From NCBI RefSeq assembly GCF_028550415.1, contig NZ_JAQQKX010000007.1, forward strand, positions 1 through 64,000: a DNA stretch of 64,000 nt, written 5' to 3'. A program made the translations under genes and the position numbers. Below, piece after piece: positions 50,267-59,476 of this stretch (position 1 is the first letter of the stretch; each line of letters starts with the position of its first letter). The notes beneath the pieces are model-generated. The model saw only the letters and a program-made list of their open reading frames with translations. It had not been told where the DNA came from and made no database searches. Source of the DNA: Asticcacaulis aquaticus (GTDB lineage Bacteria; Pseudomonadota; Alphaproteobacteria; Caulobacterales; Caulobacteraceae).

Positions 50267-51472
50267 TTACAGGCCGCCGCCCGGAGGGCCGCGTCGGCGC
50301 ATATTGCCGGTGTCGCTCTTCGAGGCATCGAGCGCGCCATCGACCGTCACCACGCGCTCACCTACCTTGAGACCGGACTTGACCTCGACATTGGCGCCGT
50401 CATTGACGCCGGTCGTGATCTTGCGCGGGGCGACCTTGCCGTCCTTGTCCTGTACCTTGACCATATAACTGCCGTCGGGGGCCGCCTGCCCCAGCGCGGT
50501 GGCGGGGATGGTCATGACGTTCTTCGCGCCTTCGATGACGATATAGACCTGCGCCGTCATGAAGGTGCGCAACGTGCCGTCGGCATTATCGACGTCGAAT
50601 TCGCCGTTGTAATAGATGGCCGAGGTCGCGTCCGCCGTGGTGACGCTATCGTTTTCCTTGATCGTTTCCGGCGCGGGCGCGATGGTCCGCAGGGTGGCGT
50701 AATAGCGCTTCTTCGGCTGGCCCAACGTGGTGAAATAGACCTCCATGCCGGGTTTCAGATTAACCACATCGGCCTCGGAGATTTCCGCCTTGATCGTCAT
50801 GCGATCGAGTTGCCCCATCTTGACGATGGTCGGCGTCGTCTGATTGGCGTTGATCGTCTGGCCCTCCTTGGTGACGATGGCCAGCACCGTGCCGTCGATA
50901 GGGGCGGTGATCTGCGTATAGCCCAGATTGACCTGAGCGGTGTTCAGCGACACCTGCGCCTGCGCCAGTTGCGCATCATTGGCCTTCAACGCCGCCTGCG
51001 CGCTCTTATAGCTATTTTCCGCCGCCTCGAAATCGGCGCGCGACCCGGCATCGGCCTGATAAAGCGTGCGTTGCCGCTCATAGGTCAGTTTGGCGGCAGC
51101 CAGATCGGCCTCGACCTGCGCGCGCTGGGCCCGGACATTGGCAACCTCGGCCTGCTGGCTTTGCAAGGTATTGCGCTGGGTCTGCGAGTCGATCTCGGCA
51201 ATCAGGTCGCCCTTTTTCACCTGCTGACCCAGTTGCACCGCCAGCCGTTCGACGCGGCCCGAGGTCTGAGCCCCGACGCTGATCAGGGTGTAGGGTTCCA
51301 GCGACCCGGTCGCCAGCACCGTGCGTTCGACATTGCCCATGGCGACCGGCGCGGTAATGACCGGCGGCGCCTTGGGCTTCGAAAAGAAAATGGCCTTAAC
51401 GCCCCAGGCCGCCAACAGGACGGCCACGACAGCCAGTCCGATCCATAATGCTTTGCGGGTTTTGGGCGACAT
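50267..51472 (-). CDS. macA: MacA-like periplasmic adaptor
   Basis: A 401-residue fusion protein with one N-terminal helix (ALWIGLAVVAVLLAAWGVKAIFF), biotinyl-lipoyl halves (LISVGAQTSGRVERLAVQLGQQVKKGDLIAEID ... APIDGTVLAIVTKEGQTINA), a coiled-coil hairpin (about residues 95-175) and a beta-barrel. ATG 51472 is chosen; GGAAAAGG lies eight bases upstream. First gene of macA-macB-efflux channel operon. Confidence 0.92.
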   Translation of the reverse strand: MSPKTRKALWIGLAVVAVLLAAWGVKAIFFSKPKAPPVITAPVAMGNVERTVLATGSLEPYTLISVGAQTSGRVERLAVQLGQQVKKGDLIAEIDSQTQRNTLQSQQAEVANVRAQRAQVEADLAAAKLTYERQRTLYQADAGSRADFEAAENSYKSAQAALKANDAQLAQAQVSLNTAQVNLGYTQITAPIDGTVLAIVTKEGQTINANQTTPTIVKMGQLDRMTIKAEISEADVVNLKPGMEVYFTTLGQPKKRYYATLRTIAPAPETIKENDSVTTADATSAIYYNGEFDVDNADGTLRTFMTAQVYIVIEGAKNVMTIPATALGQAAPDGSYMVKVQDKDGKVAPRKITTGVNDGANVEVKSGLKVGERVVTVDGALDASKSDTGNMRRRGPPGGGL

Positions 51473-51586
51473 GCAAACGACCTTTTCCAATATCTTACGA
51501 TCGGAGGCGTATCACACCCATCGGGACAACCCTGTGGCCGCACGCGACACATTACACACTCTATGAGGGAGTAAATAAGGTCATTT

Positions 51587-51598
51587 CACGACGTCGTG
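51587..51598. promoter_or_regulatory. Perfect palindrome CACGACGTCGTG
   Basis: A 12-bp palindrome in the 217-bp gap upstream of macA and downstream of the hybrid kinase gene. It may be a regulator site for the efflux operon. No other feature is visible in this gap. Confidence 0.35.
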
Positions 51599-51689
51599 CA
51601 GAGCGGTGTAGAAATACCCATCCGGTTTTTCGGAAACGATCTGAACCCAATCCCCGTAAGGAATGAATGCGTTTATAGGGCGATATTAA

Positions 51690-53750
51690 TCAGTTGCCGC
51701 CGAGGGTCCGGATCTTCTCCTGCAACTCGTCCGGATTGAACGGCTTGGGCAGATAATCGTCCATGCCGACCGCCAGACAGCGTTCGCGGTCCCCGGCCAG
51801 AGCATGGGCGGTAATGCCGATGATTGGCAGGTGCGCCCTGCCCGTCTGAGCCTCATACGCACGGATCATACGTGTGGCGTCCAGCCCGTTCAGTCCCGGC
51901 ATCTGCACGTCCATCAGGGCGACGATATAGGTGCCGTTCTTGCTCTTTTCGAAGGCTTCCAGGCCGTTGCGCGCCACTTCGACGCGATACCCGAACGATT
52001 CCAGAAACGTCGACGCCACCAGAATATTCGGCTCGTAGTCTTCGACCAGAAGCACCGGCGGCTGTTTGCGGTGTCGCAGGGTATTTTCCAGCACCTCGGC
52101 GATCGACGGCAGGGCGACATCGTCGGGCAGGCTATCGGGCGCGATCTCCAGCGGCACACAGACGGTAAAGGTCGAGCCCTTGCCCTCGGTGCTGCTGAGC
52201 GAGATCGTGCCGCCCATGACCTCGGCCAGGGTCTTGGTGATGGCCAGCCCCAGTCCCGTCCCGCCGAATTTACGGTTGATGCTGGAATCTGCCTGCACAA
52301 ACTTCTGGAAGATGGTGTCGATCTTGTCTTCGGCGATGCCGATGCCGGTATCGCTGACCGCGATGCAGATGGTCTCGACCTGAGGATTATCGGTCGGTTC
52401 GCAGGTAATGGCGACGTGGATGCCGCCTTCCTTGGTGAACTTGATGGCGTTGGAACAGAGATTGGCGATGATCTGGCGCAGACGCGTCGGATCACCAAGG
52501 AACATGTGATTTTCGGCGCAATGGCCTTCGCCGGTAAAGGTCAGACCCTTTTCGCGCACCGGGACCGCCATCATCGAGGCGACCTCCTGAATGAGCGCCG
52601 TCAGGCTGAAGGGGATGTGCTCCAGCTCGACCGTGCGCGCCTCGATTTTCGCAATATCGAGCAGGTCATTGATCAGACCCAAAAGCGAGTCCGCGCTCAT
52701 CTGAAGCGTGCGGATATAGTCGCCCTGCTTGGCCGTCAGAGGCTGCGACTTGGCCAGAATCGCCGACAGACCGACAATGGCGTTCATCGGGGTGCGGATT
52801 TCATGGCTCATATTGGCCAGAAACTCCGACTTGGCCAGATTGGCGGACTCGGCCGCGCTCTGGGCCTTCGCCGCAATCTGCTCGGCCAGAACGCGTTCGG
52901 TCACATCGGCGCCTTCGACGAAAATGCCGGTTATGGCCCCTGACGCATCGGTAATCGGCTGATAGACGAAATCAAGATAGCGATCCTCGTAGGAACCATC
53001 GTCCTGCCACAGAGCAATCTTGGCACCGTTGGCGACGAAGGGCTTGCCCGTATTATAAACCTCATCCAGCAGGTTGACGAAGCCCTGTTCGAGGGTTTCC
53101 GGCAAACCTTCGGCGACAGTCTGGCCAATCACGTCGCGGTTGGCGATCAGTTGCCGATAGCGCGGATTGCAATATTCGAAGCGGTGTTCCGGCCCGCGCA
53201 GCAGGGTCATGAAGGTCGGCGCCTGCTCGAACAGTTCGGCCAGACGCTCGCGGTCGGCGCGCGCCTTGCGTTGCGCCAGAACGTTGCCGGTCGTTTCGAC
53301 CACCGTGTCGACAATGCCGATAACCGTGCCGTTTTCGTCATAGAACGGGCTGTAGGAAAAGGTGAAATAGGCGTCTTCGGGCTCGGCGCCATAGCGCTTG
53401 AGCGGGATATGATAGTTCTCGAAAAACGCACCTTCACCCCCCAGCGCCTTTTCGGCGATCGGCCCCATCTGGTCCCAGACCTCGGCCCAGGTGATGTGAA
53501 ACGGCTCGCCCAGCGACTCCGGCTTATCCCCGGTCAACGGGATATAGGCGTCGTTATAGATGGCAATCAGCTCCGGCCCCAGAAACAGGCAGACTGGAAA
53601 ATGCGAGGACAGGCACAGATTGACCCCGACACGCATTGTCGCCGTCCAGCCGTCGATCGGCCCCAAAGGCGTCGAGGCCCAGTCGAAGGCGCGGATTTTT
53701 GCCGCCATCACGCCGCCTACGGCCGGAAAACGCCCCGCATCGCCCACCAT
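51690..53750 (-). CDS. Hybrid sensor histidine kinase / response regulator with PAS domains
   Basis: A 686-residue cytoplasmic protein with no membrane helix. A PAS-like domain spans about residues 20-155, with IYNDAYIPLTGDKPESLG, as in phytochrome-associated kinases, and a second PAS about 170-285. H316 in LANMSHEIRTPMNAI is the phosphohistidine; the ATPase domain has NLCSNAIKFT, DTGIGI and GTGLGLAI. The C-terminal receiver carries D614 in LMDVQMPG and K in YLPKPFN. The signal and downstream partner are unknown; Hpt proteins usually take over the phosphate. Confidence 0.9.
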   Translation of the reverse strand: MVGDAGRFPAVGGVMAAKIRAFDWASTPLGPIDGWTATMRVGVNLCLSSHFPVCLFLGPELIAIYNDAYIPLTGDKPESLGEPFHITWAEVWDQMGPIAEKALGGEGAFFENYHIPLKRYGAEPEDAYFTFSYSPFYDENGTVIGIVDTVVETTGNVLAQRKARADRERLAELFEQAPTFMTLLRGPEHRFEYCNPRYRQLIANRDVIGQTVAEGLPETLEQGFVNLLDEVYNTGKPFVANGAKIALWQDDGSYEDRYLDFVYQPITDASGAITGIFVEGADVTERVLAEQIAAKAQSAAESANLAKSEFLANMSHEIRTPMNAIVGLSAILAKSQPLTAKQGDYIRTLQMSADSLLGLINDLLDIAKIEARTVELEHIPFSLTALIQEVASMMAVPVREKGLTFTGEGHCAENHMFLGDPTRLRQIIANLCSNAIKFTKEGGIHVAITCEPTDNPQVETICIAVSDTGIGIAEDKIDTIFQKFVQADSSINRKFGGTGLGLAITKTLAEVMGGTISLSSTEGKGSTFTVCVPLEIAPDSLPDDVALPSIAEVLENTLRHRKQPPVLLVEDYEPNILVASTFLESFGYRVEVARNGLEAFEKSKNGTYIVALMDVQMPGLNGLDATRMIRAYEAQTGRAHLPIIGITAHALAGDRERCLAVGMDDYLPKPFNPDELQEKIRTLGGN

Positions 53751-53835
53751 TATCTGCGCTCCCGTCCACAGCCCATCCTACGGCTTATACGGAGGCAGCA
53801 TAAGAAAGCGATGATATTCACCGAAGTGGCAGACC

Positions 53836-53920
53836 AAAAAAAAGGCCGCGCATTGCGGCGCGGCCAAGTCTACAGGGAGGAAACGCCCAGGAAGGGCAAT
53901 CGACGTAAAAACGTCGAACA
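53836..53920 (-). ncRNA. Structured small RNA, copy 2 (about 85 nt)
   Basis: The minus-strand homologue of the RNA at 13412-13498. Hairpin 1 is CGACGT-TTTT-ACGTCG (53901-53916), a full 6-bp stem unlike in sequence to copy 1 but identical in geometry. Hairpin 2 (GCCC-TTCCT-GGGC) is identical. Hairpin 3 (GTTT-CCTCCCTGT-AGAC) keeps the C-rich loop with one G-U pair. The terminator stem GGCCGCGC and the eight-T tail (53836-53865) are the same. It lies in the 475-bp gap between the hybrid kinase and the GGDEF-EAL gene; the rest of that gap shows no gene. Confidence 0.82.
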
Positions 53921-53925
53921 AGTTG

Positions 53926-53990
53926 AATTTAGTTTGCGACGCAGCAAAAGGCAACTCAAAAAGACAGCGCTATCATCAACTAAGGTTACA
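53926..53990 (-). promoter_or_regulatory. Promoter region of small RNA, copy 2
   Basis: On the minus strand: TTGCCT (53949-53954), 17-bp spacer, TAAATT (53926-53931), with the same GCAAACTAAATT tail as copy 1. TGTAACCT-N-AGTTGAT (53975-53990) lies 28 bp upstream of the -35 box, as in copy 1. Confidence 0.7.
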
Positions 53991-54225
53991 GCCTTGGCGG
54001 CGACCCGCAGATTTTGTGAGCGGAAGGCCTTTCGCAGTCGCAAAACAGAATGGCATTCATGGCCGTCGCATCGAAGGAGTTTCAACGGCTGCGCCTGCCC
54101 ATATTCAACCGAAAGCTGTTTTCAGTCCTCACGGAAAACACTATGTTAACCTAGCATATTATACCTTACGCCGCCCGACCGACGGTCAGGCTTCGACGTA
54201 ACAGACAGGGTATCGGGGATAGGTT

Positions 54226-56115
54226 TTGCTTACCGCACGCGCGTCAGACAGTCGGCCCGACGACGCCCATATCCGCGCCGGATTGACCGAAGCCGCGCGC
54301 CACAGCATGTGTCAGTTCCTGCTGTTTGCGATCGCCTATTTCCTGTTCAACACGCTGTTTTACCGCATCGCCGGCGATCCCGGCCTCATTCCCGGCCTGT
54401 CCCTGCTGACCCTGACGGCGTGTGTCGGTTTCTGGTTCTGTAACCGCACGGTGGCGTCAAGCCTGCGGCTGGAAATCACCGGCCATGTGCTGGGGCTTCT
54501 CTTTATCGCCAATGCCCTGCTCGATATTTTCCTGCAGTACCGGTCGATCAAGCTGATGTATCTGCTCCTGCTGCTGCCGGCCTTTGCCGTGTCGGGCGTG
54601 CGACCACGCGTGGTCGTCGTGACCTCTCTGGCGGCGGTGGCGGGCTTCCTGTGGGCGGCCTACAGCTTCGAGCGGCCGCAACTGGTCGACTGCGCCTGGG
54701 TTGCGGCGACGGGCCTGTTCATCGGCGTCGGCCTGTCCACCGTCATTCGCGCCAGTATGACCAAGGCCGTGCGCGCCCGTCTGTCGGCGGACCGCCATCG
54801 CGATGAAGCCCTGTCGCTGGCGACCTTCGATCCCCTGACCGGGCTGGCCAACCGCCGCGCCTTTCTCAAAACCCTCGATGCCCGCCTGATGAAAGGCGAC
54901 GGCTTCTTTCTCGGCCTGGCCGATCTCGACGGTTTCAAGCCCATCAACGACATCTACGGCCACGCCGCCGGGGATCAGGTATTGATCGAGGTCGCCCGGC
55001 GTCTGCGCGATACCTGCGGCCCCGATGCGGTGATCGCCCGTCTGGGGGGCGACGAATTTGCCATCCTCCTGAGCGACATAGCCGATACCGCGGCGTGGCA
55101 ATCGCGCGCCGACGCCCTGTGCGACGCCTTGTCCGCCCCCTATGCCATCGGGCACGAAACGGCGCACCTGTCGGCGTCGCTGGGCTTTACGCACCGCGTC
55201 CCCGACACCCCGGAGACGCCTTCGAAGCTGCTGGAGCGCGCCGACTACGCCCTTTACGAGGCCAAGGAACGCGGACGCGGCATCGCCATTCTTTTCGACG
55301 GCACGCACGAGGCGCTGATACGCTCGACCCAGGCCGTCGAGCAGGCCCTGCGCAATATCGACAGCGATCGCGAACTGACCCTCGCCTTCCAGCCGCAATA
55401 CGACATCGTCGATAACCGCACAGTGGCCTTCGAAGCCCTCGCCCGCTGGCACAACGACAAGCTGGGGCAGGTGCCGCCGGATGTGTTCATCCGCGCCGCC
55501 GAACGGTCGGGCCTGATCACCCGCCTGACGCCGATCCTGCTCGACAAGGCCCTGAGCGCCGCCCGAACGTGGCCGCCGCACATGCGTCTGGCCTTCAATC
55601 TGTCGGCGCGCGACCTGCTGTCGCCGGTGGCCATGAACCGCATCGTCGAGGTCGTCGAAGCTTCCGGCGTCGCCCCGGCCCGCATCGAATTCGAAATTAC
55701 CGAAACCGTAATGCTCAACGACTTTACCCAGGCCCATCGCGGGATTTCGCGGCTGCGCGATCTGGGGTGCCGCATGGCGCTCGACGACTTCGGCTCGGGC
55801 TACACCAATTTCAGCTATATCAACCGCGTCCGCGTCGATACGGTCAAGATCGACCGGTCGTTCGTCGTCGAACTGAGTCACAGCGATACGTCCAAGAAGA
55901 TCATCAAGTCGATGATCGAACTGGCCGCCAATCTCGGCATGGATCATATCATCGAAGGCGTGGAAACCGTCGACGAATTGCGTCAGTTGCGCGCGGCGGG
56001 CGCCGTCCACGTTCAGGGTTATCTGTTCGGCAAACCCATGGCCCCGACGGCCATTGCTGCGTTCCTGCGCGAAGAACAGGAACGCGGTCTGATCGAGACC
56101 CTGAAATCCGTCTGA
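54226..56115 (+). CDS. Membrane GGDEF-EAL protein (c-di-GMP synthesis/breakdown)
   Basis: A 629-residue protein with about five membrane helices (residues about 28-180) and then GGDEF and EAL domains. The GGDEF site is intact (RLGGDEFAIL, 274-278), with FDPLTGLANRRAFL before it. The EAL domain has EAL (403-405), NLSARDL, the ALDDFGSGYTNF loop and KIDRSFV, so phosphodiesterase activity is likely too. The TTG at 54226 has a GGGGAT-like site; ATG 54307 is an alternative just before the first helix. The helices probably sense a membrane or small-molecule signal. Confidence 0.9.
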   Translation: MLTARASDSRPDDAHIRAGLTEAARHSMCQFLLFAIAYFLFNTLFYRIAGDPGLIPGLSLLTLTACVGFWFCNRTVASSLRLEITGHVLGLLFIANALLDIFLQYRSIKLMYLLLLLPAFAVSGVRPRVVVVTSLAAVAGFLWAAYSFERPQLVDCAWVAATGLFIGVGLSTVIRASMTKAVRARLSADRHRDEALSLATFDPLTGLANRRAFLKTLDARLMKGDGFFLGLADLDGFKPINDIYGHAAGDQVLIEVARRLRDTCGPDAVIARLGGDEFAILLSDIADTAAWQSRADALCDALSAPYAIGHETAHLSASLGFTHRVPDTPETPSKLLERADYALYEAKERGRGIAILFDGTHEALIRSTQAVEQALRNIDSDRELTLAFQPQYDIVDNRTVAFEALARWHNDKLGQVPPDVFIRAAERSGLITRLTPILLDKALSAARTWPPHMRLAFNLSARDLLSPVAMNRIVEVVEASGVAPARIEFEITETVMLNDFTQAHRGISRLRDLGCRMALDDFGSGYTNFSYINRVRVDTVKIDRSFVVELSHSDTSKKIIKSMIELAANLGMDHIIEGVETVDELRQLRAAGAVHVQGYLFGKPMAPTAIAAFLREEQERGLIETLKSV

Positions 56116-56247
56116 TACAGGTTCCACCCCATGCGCCACAAACCTAGCCCCTTGGGATCATTGTCGTTTTCTTACAAATGACCCTCAGACCGGTACTGAT
56201 ATTTGCCCGCCGGCGTGTCAGGCTCAGCCCGACGAAAGGAGTCTTAG

Positions 56248-56481
56248 ATGTCCCATTATCATGAAGACCCGCTGCACGCCGAGGGCGACGAAATGACCCG
56301 CGCCGGTCCGGAAGGTCCGGGCAATCTGCCGTCCCGCCGCCTGCCCTGGGGTGTGGTGTCGGTGGTGGCCGTCATCGCCGGTTTCCTGATCGCCTTCACC
56401 GCGCTCAACCACGAAAGCCCGACGGCCAAGGGGCCGGACGCAGCCTATGATGCGAACCGCGCCGAACAGGCCAGAAATTAG
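56248..56481 (+). CDS. Small single-helix membrane protein
   Basis: A 77-residue protein with AAAGGAG upstream of ATG. The N-terminus is acidic and His-rich (MSHYHEDPLHAEGDEM), a helix follows (WGVVSVVAVIAGFLIAFTAL), and a short polar tail ends in AEQARN. No family recognised. It converges with fahA, overlapping by 4 bp. Confidence 0.65.
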   Translation: MSHYHEDPLHAEGDEMTRAGPEGPGNLPSRRLPWGVVSVVAVIAGFLIAFTALNHESPTAKGPDAAYDANRAEQARN

Positions 56482-57743
56482 CCCACAACCTTGCCGCGGC
56501 ATTCACCGAAACCTATCGAGGCAAAGCCGTCCCTCATCCCGCGCGCCCTGAGGATCACCTTGTCACCGTCCTGAAGGAAGGTCCGCGTCTCGCCGGTCGG
56601 TAAGACGACCGGCACCTTGCCACCATGGCTCGCCTCAAGCAAGCTGCCGTGCATACCGGCCTCCGGCCCCGAGAGTGTTCCCGTCCCCAGCAGATCGCCG
56701 GGCCTCAGATTGCAGCCGCCGACCGTGTGATGCGCGATCATCTGCGCCACGGTCCAGTACATGTGGCGGCTGTTCGATTGCGCCAATTTGTGCGGCGGCA
56801 AGCCCTGCGCGCGCATCTGCGCCGTCAGGAGCGAGACCTCCAGTTCGAGGTTAAGGCCGCCTTCGGCCTGATCATTTTCGCTCCACAGATAGGGCATGGG
56901 GGGCGGATCGTCCGCCTCACGCGCCGCCTGAGCCACGCGGAATGGCATCAGCGCTTCCGGCGTGATTACCCATGAAGACACCGTCGAGGCGAAGTTCTTG
57001 GCCAGAAACGGCCCCAGCGGCTGATATTCCCACGCCTGAATGTCACGCGCCGACCAGTCGTTGAGCAGGCAAAACCCGGCGACCTGATCCGCCGCCGCAT
57101 AGATATCGACCGGCTGACCGAGATCGTTGCCCGGCCCGATCCACACCCCCAGCTCCAGTTCGTAATCCAGTCGCCTGGACGGACCAAAGACCGGCGTGTC
57201 GCTATCCGGCGCTTTGGTCTGGCCGTGCGGGCGGCGCACATCCACGCCCGACGCCACGACCGAAGAAGCCCGCCCGTGATAACCGATCGGGAGGTGCCTA
57301 TAGTTCGGTAAGAGCGGATTATCAGGCCGGAACAGCGCGCCGACGTTCTGCGCGTGATGGATGCCGACATAGAAGTCCGTATAGTCGCCGATGTGAAACG
57401 GCAGGTGCAGGATACAGTCCGACGCCTTATGCAGACAAGTTTCCACCACCGCGCGATGCGGACTGCCCTCGCGCAGAATCTCCACCAGCCGCAGACGTAA
57501 GGCCTGACGCGGCCCTTTACCCAAGGCCATGAAGGCGTTGAGGGTTTGGCCTTCCGGCACAAGATCGAACAACGCCTTTGCCGCCGTCAGGTCGAGGATC
57601 AAGTCACCGATGGCGACCCCGGGACGCGGCGTATCACCCGCGCTGAAAATCCCCAGCGGCAGGTTCTGGATCGGAAAGTCCGGGTGTCCGTTGGCGGACT
57701 CGACCCAGCTTTTCAAGGCGATGTCGTGGGTGTGGTCGATCAT
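56478..57743 (-). CDS. fahA: Fumarylacetoacetase
   Basis: Hydrolyses fumarylacetoacetate to fumarate and acetoacetate, the last step of tyrosine/homogentisate breakdown. At 421 residues it matches the family. Motifs: DYTDFYVGIHHAQNVGALFRPDNPLLPNYRHLPIGYHGRASSVV (Asp, His and Gly near the active site), RRLDYELELGVWIG (metal Glu ligands), FCLLNDWSARDIQAWEYQPLGPFLAKNF. Starts ATG 57743, overlapping the hmgA stop by 4 bp, so the two are co-translated. Confidence 0.95.
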   Translation of the reverse strand: MIDHTHDIALKSWVESANGHPDFPIQNLPLGIFSAGDTPRPGVAIGDLILDLTAAKALFDLVPEGQTLNAFMALGKGPRQALRLRLVEILREGSPHRAVVETCLHKASDCILHLPFHIGDYTDFYVGIHHAQNVGALFRPDNPLLPNYRHLPIGYHGRASSVVASGVDVRRPHGQTKAPDSDTPVFGPSRRLDYELELGVWIGPGNDLGQPVDIYAAADQVAGFCLLNDWSARDIQAWEYQPLGPFLAKNFASTVSSWVITPEALMPFRVAQAAREADDPPPMPYLWSENDQAEGGLNLELEVSLLTAQMRAQGLPPHKLAQSNSRHMYWTVAQMIAHHTVGGCNLRPGDLLGTGTLSGPEAGMHGSLLEASHGGKVPVVLPTGETRTFLQDGDKVILRARGMRDGFASIGFGECRGKVVG

Positions 57744-59176
57744 GTCGCCCTCCCTTTCCCTCTCCCTGAGGGAGAGGGTGGCCTGTCAAGGCCGGGTGAG
57801 GGGGAACTGCCAGCAGGGGGCTCGGACTGAAACATTTCCCCCTCACCCTGCTCAAAGCCTATCGTCTTTGCGCTTCCCTCTCCCTCAGGGAGAGGGGAAA
57901 GGAAGTGCGGCTCCAACTTCTGCCCGTACAGCCCATACTCGACTTGCCGCATCGAACTCTTCCACGCCCATCGCGTCACCTGTTGCGGCAGTCGAGTCTC
58001 CAGCATGAAGGCCAGAGTCCCTTCCAGCTTCTGGGGTTTCAGGTCGGTATGGTTGGCCGCCGCAAAGACCTCGGCGTCCGGGCCGTGCGGGATCAGCCGG
58101 TTGTGCAGCGACGCCGCCCCCGGGGCGAAACCGTTCGGCTTGGCGTCGTACTGCCCGTGGATCAGGCCCATGAATTCGCTCATGATGTTCATATGATACC
58201 ACGGTGGCCGGAAGCTATGTTCGGCGACCAGCCAGCGGTCAGGGAAGATCACCAAGTCGATATTGGCCGTTCCCGGCACCTCCGACGGCGACGTCAGAAC
58301 GGTGAAGATCGACGGATCGGCGTGGTCGAACAGGATTGGCCCCATCGGACAGAACCTTCGCAGATCGTACCTATAGGGTGCGTGATTGCCATGCCACGCG
58401 ACGACATCGAGTGGGCTATGCGCGAGATCGGTGGCCCACAGATCGCCACCCCATTTGACATACATCTTCGAGGGCGCTTCACGGTCCTCGAACGCCGCCT
58501 GCGGATAGAGAAAATCGCGCTCGTTGGCCAATCCGTTGGCCCCGATCGGCCCGCGTTCCGGCAACTGAAACGGCGCGCCGTAGTTCTCGCACAAATAGCC
58601 ACGCACCGGGCCGTCGATCTCCAGCCGGAACTTGACGCCGCGCGGGATGACGACGATTTCGGCCGGTTCGGCCTCGATCAGCCCCATCTCGGTATGGAAA
58701 CACAAATCCCCCTGCTGCGGCACGAAGAGCATCTCGGCATCGGCATTGTAGAAATAGGCGTCGTGCATCGACCGCGTTAGCGCATAAACCGACGCCGCCA
58801 TGCCGTGCCCAGCCCCGGCATCGCCGCAAGTCGTCAGGGTGTGCACGCCTTGCGGAAACGCCACCTCACCATCGGGCAGCGGCAGCGGGTTCCAGCGCAG
58901 AGGCTGCGGCGGCACCTCGACTTCGCGCGCGGGGGCGGAGCGCCAATCACCGGTTTCGACCTTCTGAAACGCACCCCAATGGGACAGGGTTGGACGGATG
59001 CGATAGAGCCACGACCGGCGGTTCTGCGTGCGCGGCGCGGTGAACGGCGTACCGCTCAGTTGTTCGGCATAAAGGCCATAGGGACAGGTCTGCGGCGAGT
59101 TTTGCCCCTCCGGCAAGGCGCCGGGCAAGGCTTCGCTGGCGTGATGATTGCCGAAACCGGAGAGGTAGGCGGGCAT
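57740..59176 (-). CDS. hmgA: Homogentisate 1,2-dioxygenase with repeat-derived C-terminal tail
   Basis: Opens the ring of homogentisate. The core (residues 1 to about 426) matches the family: YLSGFGNHHASEALPGALPEGQNSPQ at the N-terminus, PPWYHMNIMSEFMGLIHGQYDAKPNGFAPGAASLHNRLIPHGPD with the iron His/Glu ligands, and ending YGLYGQKLEPHF as usual. Residues about 427-478 (LSPLPEGEGSAK ... PSPSGRGKGRAT) are encoded by a repeat element bounded by CCCTCTCCCT palindromes (57758-57896). This extension is not part of the family and creates the 4-bp overlap with fahA. Confidence 0.94.
   Translation of the reverse strand: MPAYLSGFGNHHASEALPGALPEGQNSPQTCPYGLYAEQLSGTPFTAPRTQNRRSWLYRIRPTLSHWGAFQKVETGDWRSAPAREVEVPPQPLRWNPLPLPDGEVAFPQGVHTLTTCGDAGAGHGMAASVYALTRSMHDAYFYNADAEMLFVPQQGDLCFHTEMGLIEAEPAEIVVIPRGVKFRLEIDGPVRGYLCENYGAPFQLPERGPIGANGLANERDFLYPQAAFEDREAPSKMYVKWGGDLWATDLAHSPLDVVAWHGNHAPYRYDLRRFCPMGPILFDHADPSIFTVLTSPSEVPGTANIDLVIFPDRWLVAEHSFRPPWYHMNIMSEFMGLIHGQYDAKPNGFAPGAASLHNRLIPHGPDAEVFAAANHTDLKPQKLEGTLAFMLETRLPQQVTRWAWKSSMRQVEYGLYGQKLEPHFLSPLPEGEGSAKTIGFEQGEGEMFQSEPPAGSSPSPGLDRPPSPSGRGKGRAT
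57758..57896. repeat. Palindromic repeat element inside the hmgA 3' end
   Basis: Two perfect 21-bp CCCTCTCCCT/AGGGAGAGGG palindromes (57758-57778 and 57876-57896) delimit 139 bp that also contains a GTGAGGGGGAA / TTCCCCCTCAC inverted pair. The whole element is translated in frame as the hmgA C-terminus. Confidence 0.8.
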
Positions 59177-59276
59177 GGACGTTTCCTGTTATTTTTGTCA
59201 CAATTGTAACTAAAATAACGAAACGCTCAAGCGTCATTTCCGGTGTTCACGGGCAAGTGTATATTCATCCTTCCCC

Positions 59277-59469
59277 GTTTACGGGGCCAGAGAGCACTTA
59301 ACATCCTTCCCCGTTTACGGGGAAGGTGGCGCTGAGCAAAGCGAAGTGACGGAAGGGGGGACCACAGATACCCCAAACACCATCGGTCCTCGTTGAAACG
59401 CCGCATCCCCCTTCCGACGTCCAAACGCTTCGCGCTTGTCCGCCACCTTCCCCGTAAACAGGGAAGGAT
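59277..59469. repeat. 193-bp palindromic repeat element, copy 2
   Basis: Closely similar to 48061-48250: begins ATCCTTCCCCGTTTACGGGG, has a second such palindrome after about 36 bp, the GGTGGCGCTGAGC-AGTGACGGAAGGGGG block, and ends CCTTCCCCGTAAACAGGGAAGGAT. It fills most of the gap between hmgA and the purine permease gene and ends eight bases after the latter's stop. Confidence 0.8.
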
Positions 59470-59476
59470 GCAAGGC

